A DNA stretch of 38,391 bases from a virus. A model generated the notes under the pieces. The model was given only the letters and a program-made list of their open reading frames with translations, had not been told where the DNA came from and ran no database searches. The translations under genes and the position numbers were made by a program. The DNA lies in IMG/VR virus record IMGVR_UViG_3300047300_000770, positions 1 to 38,391 of that record; one strand, 5' to 3'. Of the stretch, positions 8,618-15,576 are shown piece after piece (position 1 is the first letter of the stretch; each line of letters opens with the position of its first letter).

Positions 8618-8619
8618 TG

Positions 8620-8844
8620 CTATCCCTCGATGAATTTCGTGACGTTCTTATCAGCCCAGTCAACGTCGTTCACGTTCCTAGCCCTGATGAACATCACGTT
8701 ACCATCAGCCCCCACGAACTCAAGCCCGTAGCCCTTACCGAAACTGTACACAACACCCTTGAACTCACAGTCAGTCCCACAAGGTAACTTTGCTTTGAGA
8801 CTTACCTTCTCGTCCAAGAGTCTTTGAAACTTGATGATATTCAT
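8620..8844 (-). CDS. Small protein at the head of the portal transcript
   Basis: The 74-residue product is unrecognised. It reads MNIIKFQRLLDEKVSLKAKL, then a compact beta-rich part (FKGVVYSFGKGYGLEFVGADGNVMFIRARNVNDV), a pattern that fits a small beta barrel. It is the first gene downstream of a leaderless-type promoter (8851-8879) and is followed 2 nt later by the portal gene, so it is probably made late and may be a virion or assembly factor. Its ATG coincides with the predicted transcription start. Confidence 0.7.
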   Translation of the reverse strand: MNIIKFQRLLDEKVSLKAKLPCGTDCEFKGVVYSFGKGYGLEFVGADGNVMFIRARNVNDVDWADKNVTKFIEG

Positions 8845-8850
8845 GTCTGT

Positions 8851-8879
8851 ACTATATGCAACCGTCGGTATACACGCAA
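8851..8879 (-). promoter_or_regulatory. Leaderless promoter for the portal transcript
   Basis: TTGCGT (8879-8874), 17 bp, TATAGT (8856-8851), then exactly 6 nt before the ATG at 8844. The expected start site is the A of that ATG, and there is no room for a Shine-Dalgarno sequence. Confidence 0.65.
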
Positions 8880-8895
8880 CAGAATAGGCACGAAA

Positions 8896-8926
8896 AAAGA
8901 GCGAACCGAGTAATCAGTTGCTCTTT
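8896..8926 (-). terminator. Rho-independent-like terminator
   Basis: Reading the minus strand, AAAGAGC and GCTCTTT pair, helped by inner AAC/GTT with one bulge, and are followed by a run of six Ts in all. It separates the accessory genes at 8970-9614 from the portal transcript. Confidence 0.6.
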
Positions 8927-8969
8927 ATCCTAAACTCGCTGTATGAGCCCTGTAGAGGCTCTTGTGATG

Positions 8970-9134
8970 CTAGTTCACGTCAGGTGCGTTATCCGCCATA
9001 GCCTTTGAGTGCTTTGCAATCGCCTCAGCCTTTGCATCTTCATGTTGGAGTGCAATCCGTGTTGAGTCAATGAAGAACCAGACGAGTGCAATGACGAGGA
9101 TGACTCGCCCGATAACTTTAAGACTATTCTTCAT
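8970..9134 (-). CDS. Single-pass membrane peptide
   Basis: From the ATG at 9134 the product has 54 residues: a short basic start (MKNSLKVIGR), one hydrophobic segment (VILVIALVWFFI, about residues 11-22) and a charged Ala/Lys/Glu helix. That is an N-in, C-out topology as in small spanin-like or holin-like proteins, but no function can be assigned. An in-frame ATG at 9146 is the alternative start, with a GGAAGGG placed rather close. The gene overlaps the end of the preceding small gene by 11 nt. Confidence 0.55.
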   Translation of the reverse strand: MKNSLKVIGRVILVIALVWFFIDSTRIALQHEDAKAEAIAKHSKAMADNAPDVN

Positions 9135-9282
9135 TGCGACCACCATTACCCTTCCGGGTGTAAGCCTTACGGCTCTTGAAGACTGTAGGACGAGCCCACG
9201 GTCGCTCCGACGCTGGAATGCGGTCTTTGACCGCTTTGCGGGCTTTTGCCATTTCCCGCTCACTGATTACGATTGTCTTCAT
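9124..9282 (-). CDS. Small basic protein
   Basis: A 52-residue gene starting MKTIVISEREMAKARKAVKD and ending in a basic KSRKAYTRKGNGGRNEE tail. The start is supported by a GAGGAG ribosome site and by the shared early leader (ATCAAGTTCG) with a promoter at 9314-9342. About one residue in three is Lys or Arg, which suggests nucleic-acid or ribosome contact, but the function is unknown. It overlaps the next gene, so the two are probably co-translated. Confidence 0.65.
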   Translation of the reverse strand: MKTIVISEREMAKARKAVKDRIPASERPWARPTVFKSRKAYTRKGNGGRNEE

Positions 9283-9313
9283 TTTTGTTTACTCCTCGAA
9301 CTTGATTGTCTAT

Positions 9314-9342
9314 AGTATTGCACACTAAAAGACTGTTGTCAA
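9314..9342 (-). promoter_or_regulatory. Early-type promoter
   Basis: TTGACA (9342-9337), 17 bp, AATACT (9319-9314), followed by the conserved leader ATCAAGTTCGAGGAG and the ATG at 9282. Confidence 0.75.
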
Positions 9343-9356
9343 GTAGTGTGCAAAGA

Positions 9357-9614
9357 TTATTTTGATGCCTGTACCTCAAGCAGTAACTTGGACTCATCAA
9401 TTGCATCCGCTATGAGGATACGCAACTCTTCTTGTCGGAACTCAGTACAAGCGAAACAGGTTGCATGACCCTCGAACTCGTACGAGTCACCTTCATCGTA
9501 TGTCCAGACTTGGGTGTCTGTGACTTCACAGATTTCCTCGTGCTGACCGCAGTCAGTACAAGTTGCCATCATTCCGACTTTGACGTTGCTTGGGATTGTT
9601 GTTACTACTCTCAT
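9357..9614 (-). CDS. Small protein with four Cys in a zinc-ribbon-like layout
   Basis: An 85-residue product beginning MRVVTTIPSNVKVGMMATCT. Cys pairs CTDC (about 19-22) and CFAC (about 55-58) are separated by an acidic Tyr/Glu-rich loop, as in small zinc ribbons or rubredoxin-like knuckles. A helix follows (RQEELRILIADAIDESK). The ATG at 9614 is chosen because it lies 9 nt after GGAGG in the shared early leader; an upstream in-frame extension would run into the promoter. The role is unknown; zinc binding is inferred from spacing. Confidence 0.7.
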   Translation of the reverse strand: MRVVTTIPSNVKVGMMATCTDCGQHEEICEVTDTQVWTYDEGDSYEFEGHATCFACTEFRQEELRILIADAIDESKLLLEVQASK

Positions 9615-9643
9615 TTTTGTTTCCTCCGAACTTGATTGGTTAG

Positions 9644-9673
9644 AGTATCGCATACACTTCACATACTTGTCAA
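9644..9673 (-). promoter_or_regulatory. Early-type promoter
   Basis: TTGACA (9673-9668), 18 bp, GATACT (9649-9644), then the leader with ATCAAGTTCGGAGG. A T/A-rich quasi-palindrome (about 9680-9696) lies just upstream of the -35. Confidence 0.75.
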
Positions 9674-9703
9674 GTACTTTGTCAACTATTTTTCAAAAAA
9701 GTT

Positions 9704-10297
9704 TTACGTGTCTATTGTCACGAGTCTGAACCCGAGCCAATCCCTCTTAAAGATAGGTGTCTGGTAAGCCCTAGATTGACACATACCGTACGTTTGTTCA
9801 GCGGAGTACCAACTACCTGTAGCAAAGCACTTCTGACCGTCCTTGGAGTCCTGTAGCCACTCAGCGACGTTGCCTGAAACATCAAGTAGCCCATATCCAT
9901 TGAGATAGATGTTATGAGTCCGTGCTACGGATACAGTCCCGAACTTCCTTGTCCTCACAGATGTCCAAGTTGCGGCATCTGTATATGAATCACCCCACGG
10001 ATATGGAGCGATTGTTGGATGTAACCCACCACGAGCAATCAGCGTCCATTCAGAGTCATATGGAAGCCTGACTTTGTCTTGGTATCGAGACGCAACCCAA
10101 GCACAGTAGTCTTGCACGTCGTACCAATTTAGGTTCACTATCGGGTGGTCATCTTGCCAGCCAAATGACGGCACAGGAGGCATTCGCTTTGACGCATCCT
10201 GACAATATTCTTTGTACATTGCTACGGTCACCGGATACACACCGACGTTCATCCGTAACCCAACCTTCGTGTACTTGTAGTCTTCGTATGTATTCAC
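9704..10297 (-). CDS. FGE/SUMF1-fold protein lacking the catalytic cysteines
   Basis: The 197-residue product has the formylglycine-generating-enzyme (C-type-lectin-like) fold: an N-terminal YPVTVAMYKEYCQ, HPIVNLNWYDVQDYCAWVASR, VRLPYDSEWTLIARGG and the signature GYGLLDVSGNVAEW (about 130-143), with a final GFRLV strand. In true FGE two Cys near the C-terminus bind copper and catalyse; here that segment (SAEQTYGMCQSRAYQTP) has one Cys only, so oxidation of a sulfatase is unlikely. It could be a lectin-like virion protein. The start is a GTG at 10297 with no ribosome site and a weak -10 5 nt upstream; the ATG at 10252 is an alternative. Confidence 0.85.
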   Translation of the reverse strand: MNTYEDYKYTKVGLRMNVGVYPVTVAMYKEYCQDASKRMPPVPSFGWQDDHPIVNLNWYDVQDYCAWVASRYQDKVRLPYDSEWTLIARGGLHPTIAPYPWGDSYTDAATWTSVRTRKFGTVSVARTHNIYLNGYGLLDVSGNVAEWLQDSKDGQKCFATGSWYSAEQTYGMCQSRAYQTPIFKRDWLGFRLVTIDT

Positions 10298-10334
10298 TCG
10301 GGCATTACATCATGCTTATTTATTTGCAACACTA

Positions 10335-10363
10335 TTGACATTCATATTATTTTGTGTTACTGT
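10335..10363 (+). promoter_or_regulatory. Leaderless promoter
   Basis: TTGACA (10335-10340), 17 bp, TACTGT (10358-10363), 6 nt, ATG at 10370. The six bases before the ATG (TTACAC) resemble those of the 14648 promoter on the other strand (ATACAC). Confidence 0.65.
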
Positions 10364-10369
10364 TTACAC

Positions 10370-10597
10370 ATGAGAAGAAAGAAGAACTGGAAGTCGAGTG
10401 ACTTCTATTCCGTACCAGTTGTATTCGACTGCCCTGACAAAGCAGTACGGTACTCCAAGAGGATGATAGTGAAGTCCGTCGCATTCGCTGTTGATGGCAA
10501 ATGCTGGGTCGTCAATCCTGTTGATGCTCCGAAATTGGAGAAGGCGGGTTACATGATTCTGGACGACTCAACGGTTTCCCATATGCACAAACCTTAG
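10370..10597 (+). CDS. Small plus-strand protein, tail-to-tail with a minus-strand gene
   Basis: The 75-residue product (MRRKKNWKSSDFYSVPVVFD...) is unrecognised. It has a basic start and a compact alpha/beta centre (MIVKSVAFAVDGKCWVVNPV). Support comes from the promoter whose -10 stands 6 nt before this ATG; there is no Shine-Dalgarno. Its last 86 nt overlap the 3' end of the minus-strand gene 10512-11159, so the two converging transcripts are mutually antisense there. Orientation is opposite to every neighbour for several kilobases. Confidence 0.55.
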   Translation: MRRKKNWKSSDFYSVPVVFDCPDKAVRYSKRMIVKSVAFAVDGKCWVVNPVDAPKLEKAGYMILDDSTVSHMHKP

Positions 10598-11159
10598 ATA
10601 GGGCTCGTGCGTCGTCAACGTGTGAGGCTAGGCACTTATGTGCCAGAGGGCTCCACATACGCATGATGTCCTCACCAATCTCACGACGACCGTGCCACTT
10701 ACGACTCGCTGTCATCTGAGCGTCTTCTGGTCGTAATGGTGTCCAAAGCGTCGTTAGGAAGTGTAACGGCACAGTCAAGTAATCATCGACAACACAGACT
10801 CTGACTGTTGACGGGGCAAGCCCATATCCAACCTTCCGAGGCGGGAATACAACTCGACAAAGCGTTCCTTCAGGGATAGATGTGGAACTCCCGTGAGGCG
10901 TGAACTCACGGGCAAACTCCATTAGGTTACCAACCCTAACTTCGGGTTTCTCTTTACGTTGGCGGGACGACACTTGAAGATGCATCGCCCACGCTGTCAC
11001 GTACCATTGCTGAACCGTCAGTAACTCATTACTGGTGATTGGCGGATAGACATCTACCTCGTAATCAACCTCAATCCTGTCGCACTTGACATTCAGCACG
11101 AGGTCTTCGATTACTCCGTACACATCAATAACTTGAGCGAGAGGAATGAAGTTTCTCAT
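10512..11159 (-). CDS. Protein of unknown function downstream of TerL
   Basis: 215 residues, unrecognised. It opens MRNFIPLAQVIDVYGVIEDL and has a beta-rich middle (about 75-140, EGTLCRVVFPPRKVGYGLAP...VRVCVVDDYLTVPLHFLTT) followed by a basic helix region (MTASRKWHGRREIGEDIMRM). The ATG overlaps the TerL stop (ATGA), so it is co-translated with the large terminase and may assist packaging or head assembly. The final 28 residues look low in complexity and overlap the opposing plus-strand gene, so the true C-terminus could have been extended recently. Confidence 0.7.
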   Translation of the reverse strand: MRNFIPLAQVIDVYGVIEDLVLNVKCDRIEVDYEVDVYPPITSNELLTVQQWYVTAWAMHLQVSSRQRKEKPEVRVGNLMEFAREFTPHGSSTSIPEGTLCRVVFPPRKVGYGLAPSTVRVCVVDDYLTVPLHFLTTLWTPLRPEDAQMTASRKWHGRREIGEDIMRMWSPLAHKCLASHVDDARALSKVCAYGKPLSRPESCNPPSPISEHQQD

Positions 11160-12592
11160 ACGGCTTGCATCGTCCTCCTACGAACGACTTCGTCATAAGC
11201 ATCTACGACGGCATCGATGATGTCATCGTGTCTACCCATCGGGAACATACGCATCTCATCGAGAACTTCGTTATTCCACTTACCCTTGAGCATATAGACA
11301 TTGCCATTGTTGATTTGACTGACTAGGGCTTCGGCTCGGACTATCTTGCTTCCACTAGGCATATGAATCGACACCTTGAACCCATGCAACATCTTCAAGA
11401 GATACTTTGCCTGAGAACGACCAGCCTGTGCTGGGTCTTGAGGAAGACGACACGTTGCTTCACGTCCATCAGCGATAGTTGTTCTGAGGATTAGGTCATC
11501 ACGCTCCTCAACATCGAACTGCCCCCTCACCAAGTCGAGTATCCAAAATCGCCCTTGTTTATCGAGTGCCGCTTTTATGCCAACGGTGTAGTCGCCACTA
11601 CCCTTTACGGATGCCAAGTCCCATGCACGTACCAGTTTTGCAATATCCGGGCCGTGGTCAACAATCGTAATCTTGTCTTGCTTGATGAACGAGCCAGTCC
11701 TCTGAGTAGGAGTTTGCTGATAAAGGGCAAGCCACGAGTACTCACCTTCGTTTTGCATCTGAACCGAACGGATACGTTCAAGTGCGTCAACTGGGTAACG
11801 GTCAGGCCACAGTGCTTCACCAATGTTGCGTCCTAGTGGGTCATCCGGTTCGTCGGCAATGGCTGGAAGTTTGAGTACAGTCCAACGATTCGGCTCTGAC
11901 TCGATAGCACGGCTAATGATGTCGTCGTGATGCCATCGAGTAGCCACGATAATCATCGCACCCCCGGGCTCGAGACGAGTATAGATATCGTCGGTGTACC
12001 AGTCCCAAGCCTTTTCACGAGCATTAATCGATTCAGCGTCTTCACGAGAACGGATAGGGTCGTCAATGATGATGTGCTTGAAACCAACACCAGTAGGAGG
12101 CGAGCCAACACCACGGCTCATAAATGTGCCGCCCTCAGGCATACCCCATTCATCCTGAGCCTTCGAACTTTCCATCAACGCTCTACGCCCACTCACAATC
12201 GCACGGGCTTTACGTGAGAAGCGTCGTGCAATACGTTCGTTATAAGCGGTGACCAAGACGTTGCTATCCGGCTCACGCTCAAAGCAGTACGCTCCATACC
12301 GAACAGTGATAGTCTCGGTCTTCCCATGACGAGGGGGCATTGAGACGGCAAGGCGGTCTATCTCACCCCTATCGATAGCATCCATGTGTTCACAGATGAG
12401 TTTGATGTGCGGAGGGTTTGCATCCCACCCCTTAGGTAACGTCAGTCGAAGATACTCGTGATAGTCATTGAGCGACCCCATCTCAATCCCTTTGAAGTAA
12501 GGGCTAAGAGCGGTCTTCCCATCAGGACTCAGGTTCCTCTTCAGTGCCTCCTCCATCAGAATCTTGCGTAAGTAGGGAGATAATTTGCTCAT
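11156..12592 (-). CDS. terL: Terminase large subunit
   Basis: The 478-residue packaging motor and nuclease. The ATPase half shows Walker A PPRHGKTE (86-93), Walker B HIIIDDP (173-179) and the coupling motif ATRWHHDD (217-224). The nuclease half has the RNase-H-like acidic residues Asp325 (VRAWDLASV), Asp386 (LPQDPAQAG) and the HDDIIDA cluster (455-461). It would cut concatemers and drive DNA into the portal. The start at 12592 has an AAGGA site 8 nt upstream and overlaps the small subunit gene by 71 nt; an internal ATG at 12556 is less likely. All key residues are present. Confidence 0.95.
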   Translation of the reverse strand: MSKLSPYLRKILMEEALKRNLSPDGKTALSPYFKGIEMGSLNDYHEYLRLTLPKGWDANPPHIKLICEHMDAIDRGEIDRLAVSMPPRHGKTETITVRYGAYCFEREPDSNVLVTAYNERIARRFSRKARAIVSGRRALMESSKAQDEWGMPEGGTFMSRGVGSPPTGVGFKHIIIDDPIRSREDAESINAREKAWDWYTDDIYTRLEPGGAMIIVATRWHHDDIISRAIESEPNRWTVLKLPAIADEPDDPLGRNIGEALWPDRYPVDALERIRSVQMQNEGEYSWLALYQQTPTQRTGSFIKQDKITIVDHGPDIAKLVRAWDLASVKGSGDYTVGIKAALDKQGRFWILDLVRGQFDVEERDDLILRTTIADGREATCRLPQDPAQAGRSQAKYLLKMLHGFKVSIHMPSGSKIVRAEALVSQINNGNVYMLKGKWNNEVLDEMRMFPMGRHDDIIDAVVDAYDEVVRRRTMQAV

Positions 12593-12971
12593 TCGTAAGT
12601 TCCTTCACTGTAATCTGTTGCTTGCGTCCCCAGCGTTCAGAATGACCACGTTCCAGTAGCCATGCCGCCGCCGACCAGTTCTCCTCGGACGCTTTGCGAA
12701 CACGGGCAATAAGCCCAACCTCACCTTTAGCCTGTGCTTGCCTAACCTTCTGAGCAAACTCGACATACTCTTTGTAAGCGGGACGCTCATGCCCATGCTC
12801 ACCTCGAGCAATCCACTTCTTCAACGTGTCGTATGACACACCAGCCGCTTCTGCCGCAATCTTGAGTGTTGCACCAGCCGTAACCGCATCGAGAACTAAC
12901 TTTTCAGATGTCTCATTCAATAGTGACCGTCGTCCATTAGGGTTTTTACGCTCTTCGCCATAACCTTCCAT
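12522..12971 (-). CDS. terS: Terminase small subunit
   Basis: 149 residues with an N-terminal helix-turn-helix (about 20-60, LVLDAVTAGATLKIAAEAAGVSYDTLKKWIARG) as in homeodomain-type small terminases that recognise the packaging site. A helical oligomerisation region follows (YVEFAQKVRQAQAKGEVGLIARV) and a WSAAAWLLERGHSERWG motif common to this family. The acidic tail probably contacts TerL. The ATG shares a base with the stop of the ParB-like gene (TAATG), and the 3' end overlaps terL by 71 nt. Confidence 0.9.
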   Translation of the reverse strand: MEGYGEERKNPNGRRSLLNETSEKLVLDAVTAGATLKIAAEAAGVSYDTLKKWIARGEHGHERPAYKEYVEFAQKVRQAQAKGEVGLIARVRKASEENWSAAAWLLERGHSERWGRKQQITVKELTNEQIISLLTQDSDGGGTEEEPES

Positions 12972-13576
12972 TACTCAACTAGCCTCGCTTTCCGTCGTGT
13001 AATCTTTTCCCAGAATGAGAGAAGTGCATCGCACGTCTCTACGTCTTCACCAACAGTGAGTTCTGAGTCATCGAGTTGCCATACCTGACCGACGGCACAA
13101 CGCTCTTCAGGGGATTCTTGTTCAGGTTGATTGTCCTCAGACAACGATTCGGATGCATCAGTGGCGGACTTAGCCAACAACCCTATGAGTTCATCGAGGT
13201 CACTGTCGTCAAATCCAGTTCCAGCCAAGCCTTGCTCGGTGGCAATCAGAGTCGATAAGAGTTCAGCCAAGCCCGATTCATCATCCACGCCAAGCCTCGT
13301 TGTTCTGTTGTCAACCAAAAGCAACCGAACCTCGTCACGCTCATCGATATCAACGTACTCAACCGGAATAGTTTCGAACCCCAGATTCTTTGCCGCTAAA
13401 TATCGATGGTTACCAGCGAGGATATGGTTGTTCCTCTTGTTGACCACGATGCGACCGTAGAATCCATTCTTCTGTATGGACTCCACGATTGCACCAACGT
13501 CGCCTTGGTTGACGTTGTCAGCATGAGGCTTCAGTAGTTTTATGTCTACCTCAGCCGTCATCGCATTGATTGTCAT
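12971..13576 (-). CDS. ParB-like protein with remnants of a fused DNA methyltransferase
   Basis: 201 residues. Residues 1-110 are a ParB/sulfiredoxin-like domain: LLKPHADNVNQGDVGAIVESI, GFYGRIVVNKRNNHILAGNHRYLAAKNLG and an LLLVDNRTT motif. In many phages this domain is fused to a DNA methyltransferase whose first strand reads like GxxWQLGxHRLxxGD and whose end reads like CDxxxxRWExxTGxKAxxI. Here both ends survive next to each other (CAVGQVWQLDDSELTVGE, then CDALLSFWEKITRRKARLVE) with no catalytic motif between. This suggests an internal deletion. It precedes terS, the usual place for such fusions. Confidence 0.75.
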   Translation of the reverse strand: MTINAMTAEVDIKLLKPHADNVNQGDVGAIVESIQKNGFYGRIVVNKRNNHILAGNHRYLAAKNLGFETIPVEYVDIDERDEVRLLLVDNRTTRLGVDDESGLAELLSTLIATEQGLAGTGFDDSDLDELIGLLAKSATDASESLSEDNQPEQESPEERCAVGQVWQLDDSELTVGEDVETCDALLSFWEKITRRKARLVE

Positions 13577-13911
13577 ATGAGGTCTTTCTTTTGCCAGACT
13601 TCGTCGTAGCCCAACACCTCAACGCTTTCCTTCTTGATAGGGAAGATGCGGTGAGAAACCTTTACCTGAAGTTGCTCTAATTCATCAAGTTCGAGTTCGA
13701 CAGCACGGAGAATGTAGAGCGTTCGCTCACCAACGATATCCTCCTCGATAACGCCGTACTTCCAATTGCCGTCCTTTGAGCCTCGGTAGCGTACCCGGGT
13801 TCCCTTCTTGACAACATCTAGTTTTTCACCCTTGTTCTGAGTTAGCCCAAGAGTGTACGAGATTACAGACACAACAAACATGATGATTCCGTCAGTGACA
13901 TCTATGCCCAT
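13573..13911 (-). CDS. Membrane-anchored small beta protein
   Basis: 112 residues from the ATG at 13911. A hydrophobic anchor (DGIIMFVVSVISYTLGL, about 7-23) is followed by a KOW/SH3-like segment (VVKKGTRVRYRGSKDGNWKYGVIEEDIVGERTLYILRAVEL) and an acidic helix. The GTG at 13923 is in frame but has no spaced ribosome site, whereas AAAGGTGG stands 8 nt before the ATG. It overlaps both neighbours slightly. The function is not recognised; presence in the packaging transcript suggests a late role. Confidence 0.65.
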   Translation of the reverse strand: MGIDVTDGIIMFVVSVISYTLGLTQNKGEKLDVVKKGTRVRYRGSKDGNWKYGVIEEDIVGERTLYILRAVELELDELEQLQVKVSHRIFPIKKESVEVLGYDEVWQKKDLI

Positions 13912-14648
13912 TTCTTGTTCCACCTTTCCATGCCTTCTTTAGCCGTACTCTTATTACGACTAGCCCGATACAGTGCATAAGCCCTCTTGGCGACACTGAG
14001 ATTCACAAAGTGCTTATTCTGTGTAAAGCCACCAGCCTCACGAATAAACTGAGCCCGAACATCTTCAGGTATTTTGTTTACCTCGTCTTCAAGTTCAGCC
14101 CTATGGGTAGCATCCATAACCATATGAGCGGAAGTCAGCGTCTTTGCCACCTTGACCGCCTCGTCAGCACCCGCAATGTTTTCAATTCGGCTGACCATAT
14201 TGGCTACAAACTCGTCACGCTCTTTATCGCCAGTTGGACGTAAGTGGTCAACCCAGTCGAATAGGTTATGTTGTTGAGGTTGTTCACGAGCCTCAAGTTG
14301 CGGAGAGGGTTGTGCCGTTGTTATCTGACGTGCTTGATATGTAGCCCCGTCAATTCCATAAGGAATATCCAAGATAGCACAAACCTTCTTGGTTACATCT
14401 TCATACGTCGGACGATACCGTTGACTACGAATCCAATAACGGAGTTCCCATACCTCAGGAGACTCAACACTATACGTCTGTCGATTTCTATCCAACAATC
14501 CATCACACACACGCTTGCGTAGCGGTGCTAATGTACGGGTGTAGGAGTCAACATCCATCTTGTCCATCTCGATACCGCCAATGCGAGAGATATCGCCCAT
14601 GATGTCTTTCCACACCTGAACCCATGCTTTTTGTCCTTCAGTGCCCAT
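13902..14648 (-). CDS. Unknown protein heading the packaging transcript
   Basis: 248 residues from the ATG at 14648. The N-terminal 90 residues are helical with a basic pattern (TLAPLRKRVCDGLLDRNRQ, VWELRYWIRSQRYRPTYEDVTKKVCAIL) that could bind DNA. A Gln/Pro-rich linker follows (about 115-130) and then a helical C-terminal half (RDEFVANMVSRIENIAG...). I do not recognise the family. The ATG is exactly 6 nt from a -10 element, so the mRNA is probably leaderless and this gene opens the transcript that runs into parB-like, terS and terL. Confidence 0.65.
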   Translation of the reverse strand: MGTEGQKAWVQVWKDIMGDISRIGGIEMDKMDVDSYTRTLAPLRKRVCDGLLDRNRQTYSVESPEVWELRYWIRSQRYRPTYEDVTKKVCAILDIPYGIDGATYQARQITTAQPSPQLEAREQPQQHNLFDWVDHLRPTGDKERDEFVANMVSRIENIAGADEAVKVAKTLTSAHMVMDATHRAELEDEVNKIPEDVRAQFIREAGGFTQNKHFVNLSVAKRAYALYRASRNKSTAKEGMERWNKKWA

Positions 14649-14654
14649 GTGTAT

Positions 14655-14683
14655 ATAGTACACGCACATTTACCTATTGCCAA
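14655..14683 (-). promoter_or_regulatory. Leaderless promoter for the packaging transcript
   Basis: TTGGCA (14683-14678), 17 bp, TACTAT (14660-14655), 6 nt, ATG at 14648. The layout matches the promoters at 8851 and 10335. Confidence 0.65.
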
Positions 14684-14720
14684 CAGGGTGAAATATTTTT
14701 GAAAATACTTCAATTTGCTA

Positions 14721-14749
14721 TTGACAACACTATATGTGTGTAGTAATCT
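14721..14749 (+). promoter_or_regulatory. Early-type promoter
   Basis: TTGACA (14721-14726), 17 bp, TAATCT (14744-14749), then ATCAAGTTCG in the leader. A quasi-palindrome with core ATATTTTTGAAAATA (14693-14707) lies upstream. Confidence 0.75.
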
Positions 14750-14783
14750 CTTTACATCAAGTTCGGTTCTGGAGGAAGCAACA

Positions 14784-15152
14784 ATGGAAGCAATGCTCAC
14801 TGATTTCGTAAACAACATCGTAGTCGCTGAGGACTATGATGTCTTCACATACCTTGAAGACGCTGACCCACGGTCAGATGACCTTCATCGTTGTGAGCCT
14901 CAGACAATGTCTGGGGTTGGTGTCAACTGGGGACGCACCATCATCAATGGTGTATTCACCAACTTCGATGAGCGTGACACTACGCTCGTCACCAGTGCAA
15001 TTGCTCAGTGCATTGCATATCCAATCAAAAACGTATACGCCGAGTATTCCAACTGGGGAGTATTCATCCGTGTAACCACGACAGAGGACTCTATCTATGA
15101 GTTCAACTGTCATGGGAAGATGGATTATTCTTCTCTGGAGTGGAACTCCTAA
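14784..15152 (+). CDS. Small acidic protein of unknown function
   Basis: 122 residues from the ATG at 14784, which follows a GGAGGAAG site in the shared early leader. The product is acidic with a repeated pattern of short strands (VGVNWGRTIINGVFTNFDE, YAEYSNWGVFIRVTTTEDSIYEF) like a small alpha/beta domain. No family is recognised. Expression from a strong early-type promoter suggests an early host-takeover or anti-defence role, but that is inference from context only. Confidence 0.75.
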   Translation: MEAMLTDFVNNIVVAEDYDVFTYLEDADPRSDDLHRCEPQTMSGVGVNWGRTIINGVFTNFDERDTTLVTSAIAQCIAYPIKNVYAEYSNWGVFIRVTTTEDSIYEFNCHGKMDYSSLEWNS

Positions 15153-15170
15153 AATATTTTTACATAGGAC

Positions 15171-15200
15171 TTGACAACACTGTAAATCATATCCTATACT
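15171..15200 (+). promoter_or_regulatory. Early-type promoter
   Basis: TTGACA (15171-15176), 18 bp, TATACT (15195-15200), then TAATCAATCAAGTTACGGAGG before the ATG at 15231. Confidence 0.78.
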
Positions 15201-15230
15201 CTAATCAATCAAGTTACGGAGGCAACAACA

Positions 15231-15527
15231 ATGAAACCATTCATCACACCATTCAGCCCTAAAACAAAGGAGGTTGTCATCATGACACCACAATATCTTC
15301 ACGACTGTGAGTCGTGTACGTTCCTTGGACAGCACGGAAGTGCTGACCTCTACGTTTGCAATCAGTTCGATTGCATCATCGTGAGGTACTCCTCACAAGA
15401 CAGCGATAACGTCGCATATCGCTGGGACATCATCGAGCGATTCGGACTCGAAAGCATCGACAACATCGATGTACTTGAGGCGTATCGCCGAGCCATCAAA
15501 CTCCAGAAGGAGTTAGCGAGCAACTAA
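15231..15527 (+). CDS. Small conserved-type phage protein with two possible starts
   Basis: 98 residues from the first ATG. The core (HDCESCTFLGQHGSADLYVCNQF, then IIVRYSSQDSDNVAYRW) matches a type of small Cys-containing protein often seen in phages, of unknown function, which normally begins just before the HDC motif. A second in-frame ATG at 15282 gives exactly that form and has an ideal AAAGGAGG site 8 nt upstream. The first ATG uses the standard early leader. The gene may therefore make two proteins differing by 17 residues. A terminator begins at its stop codon. Confidence 0.75.
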   Translation: MKPFITPFSPKTKEVVIMTPQYLHDCESCTFLGQHGSADLYVCNQFDCIIVRYSSQDSDNVAYRWDIIERFGLESIDNIDVLEAYRRAIKLQKELASN

Positions 15528-15548
15528 GCGGGGAAACCCGCTTTTTTG
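15527..15548 (+). terminator. Rho-independent terminator
   Basis: AGCGGG (15527-15532) and CCCGCT (15537-15542) form a 6-bp stem closed by a GAAA tetraloop, followed by six Ts. The stem starts within the TAA of the preceding gene. Confidence 0.9.
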
Positions 15549-15576
15549 TTGGTACACTTGACATAAGGAGAATCGA

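Noticed and set aside
9704-10297. Functional formylglycine-generating enzyme
   Set aside because: The C-terminal Cys pair needed for copper and catalysis is not present and no sulfatase gene is near.
14715-14783. Longer N-terminus for the 14784 gene
   Set aside because: It would place coding sequence over the promoter and leader that are conserved in other units.
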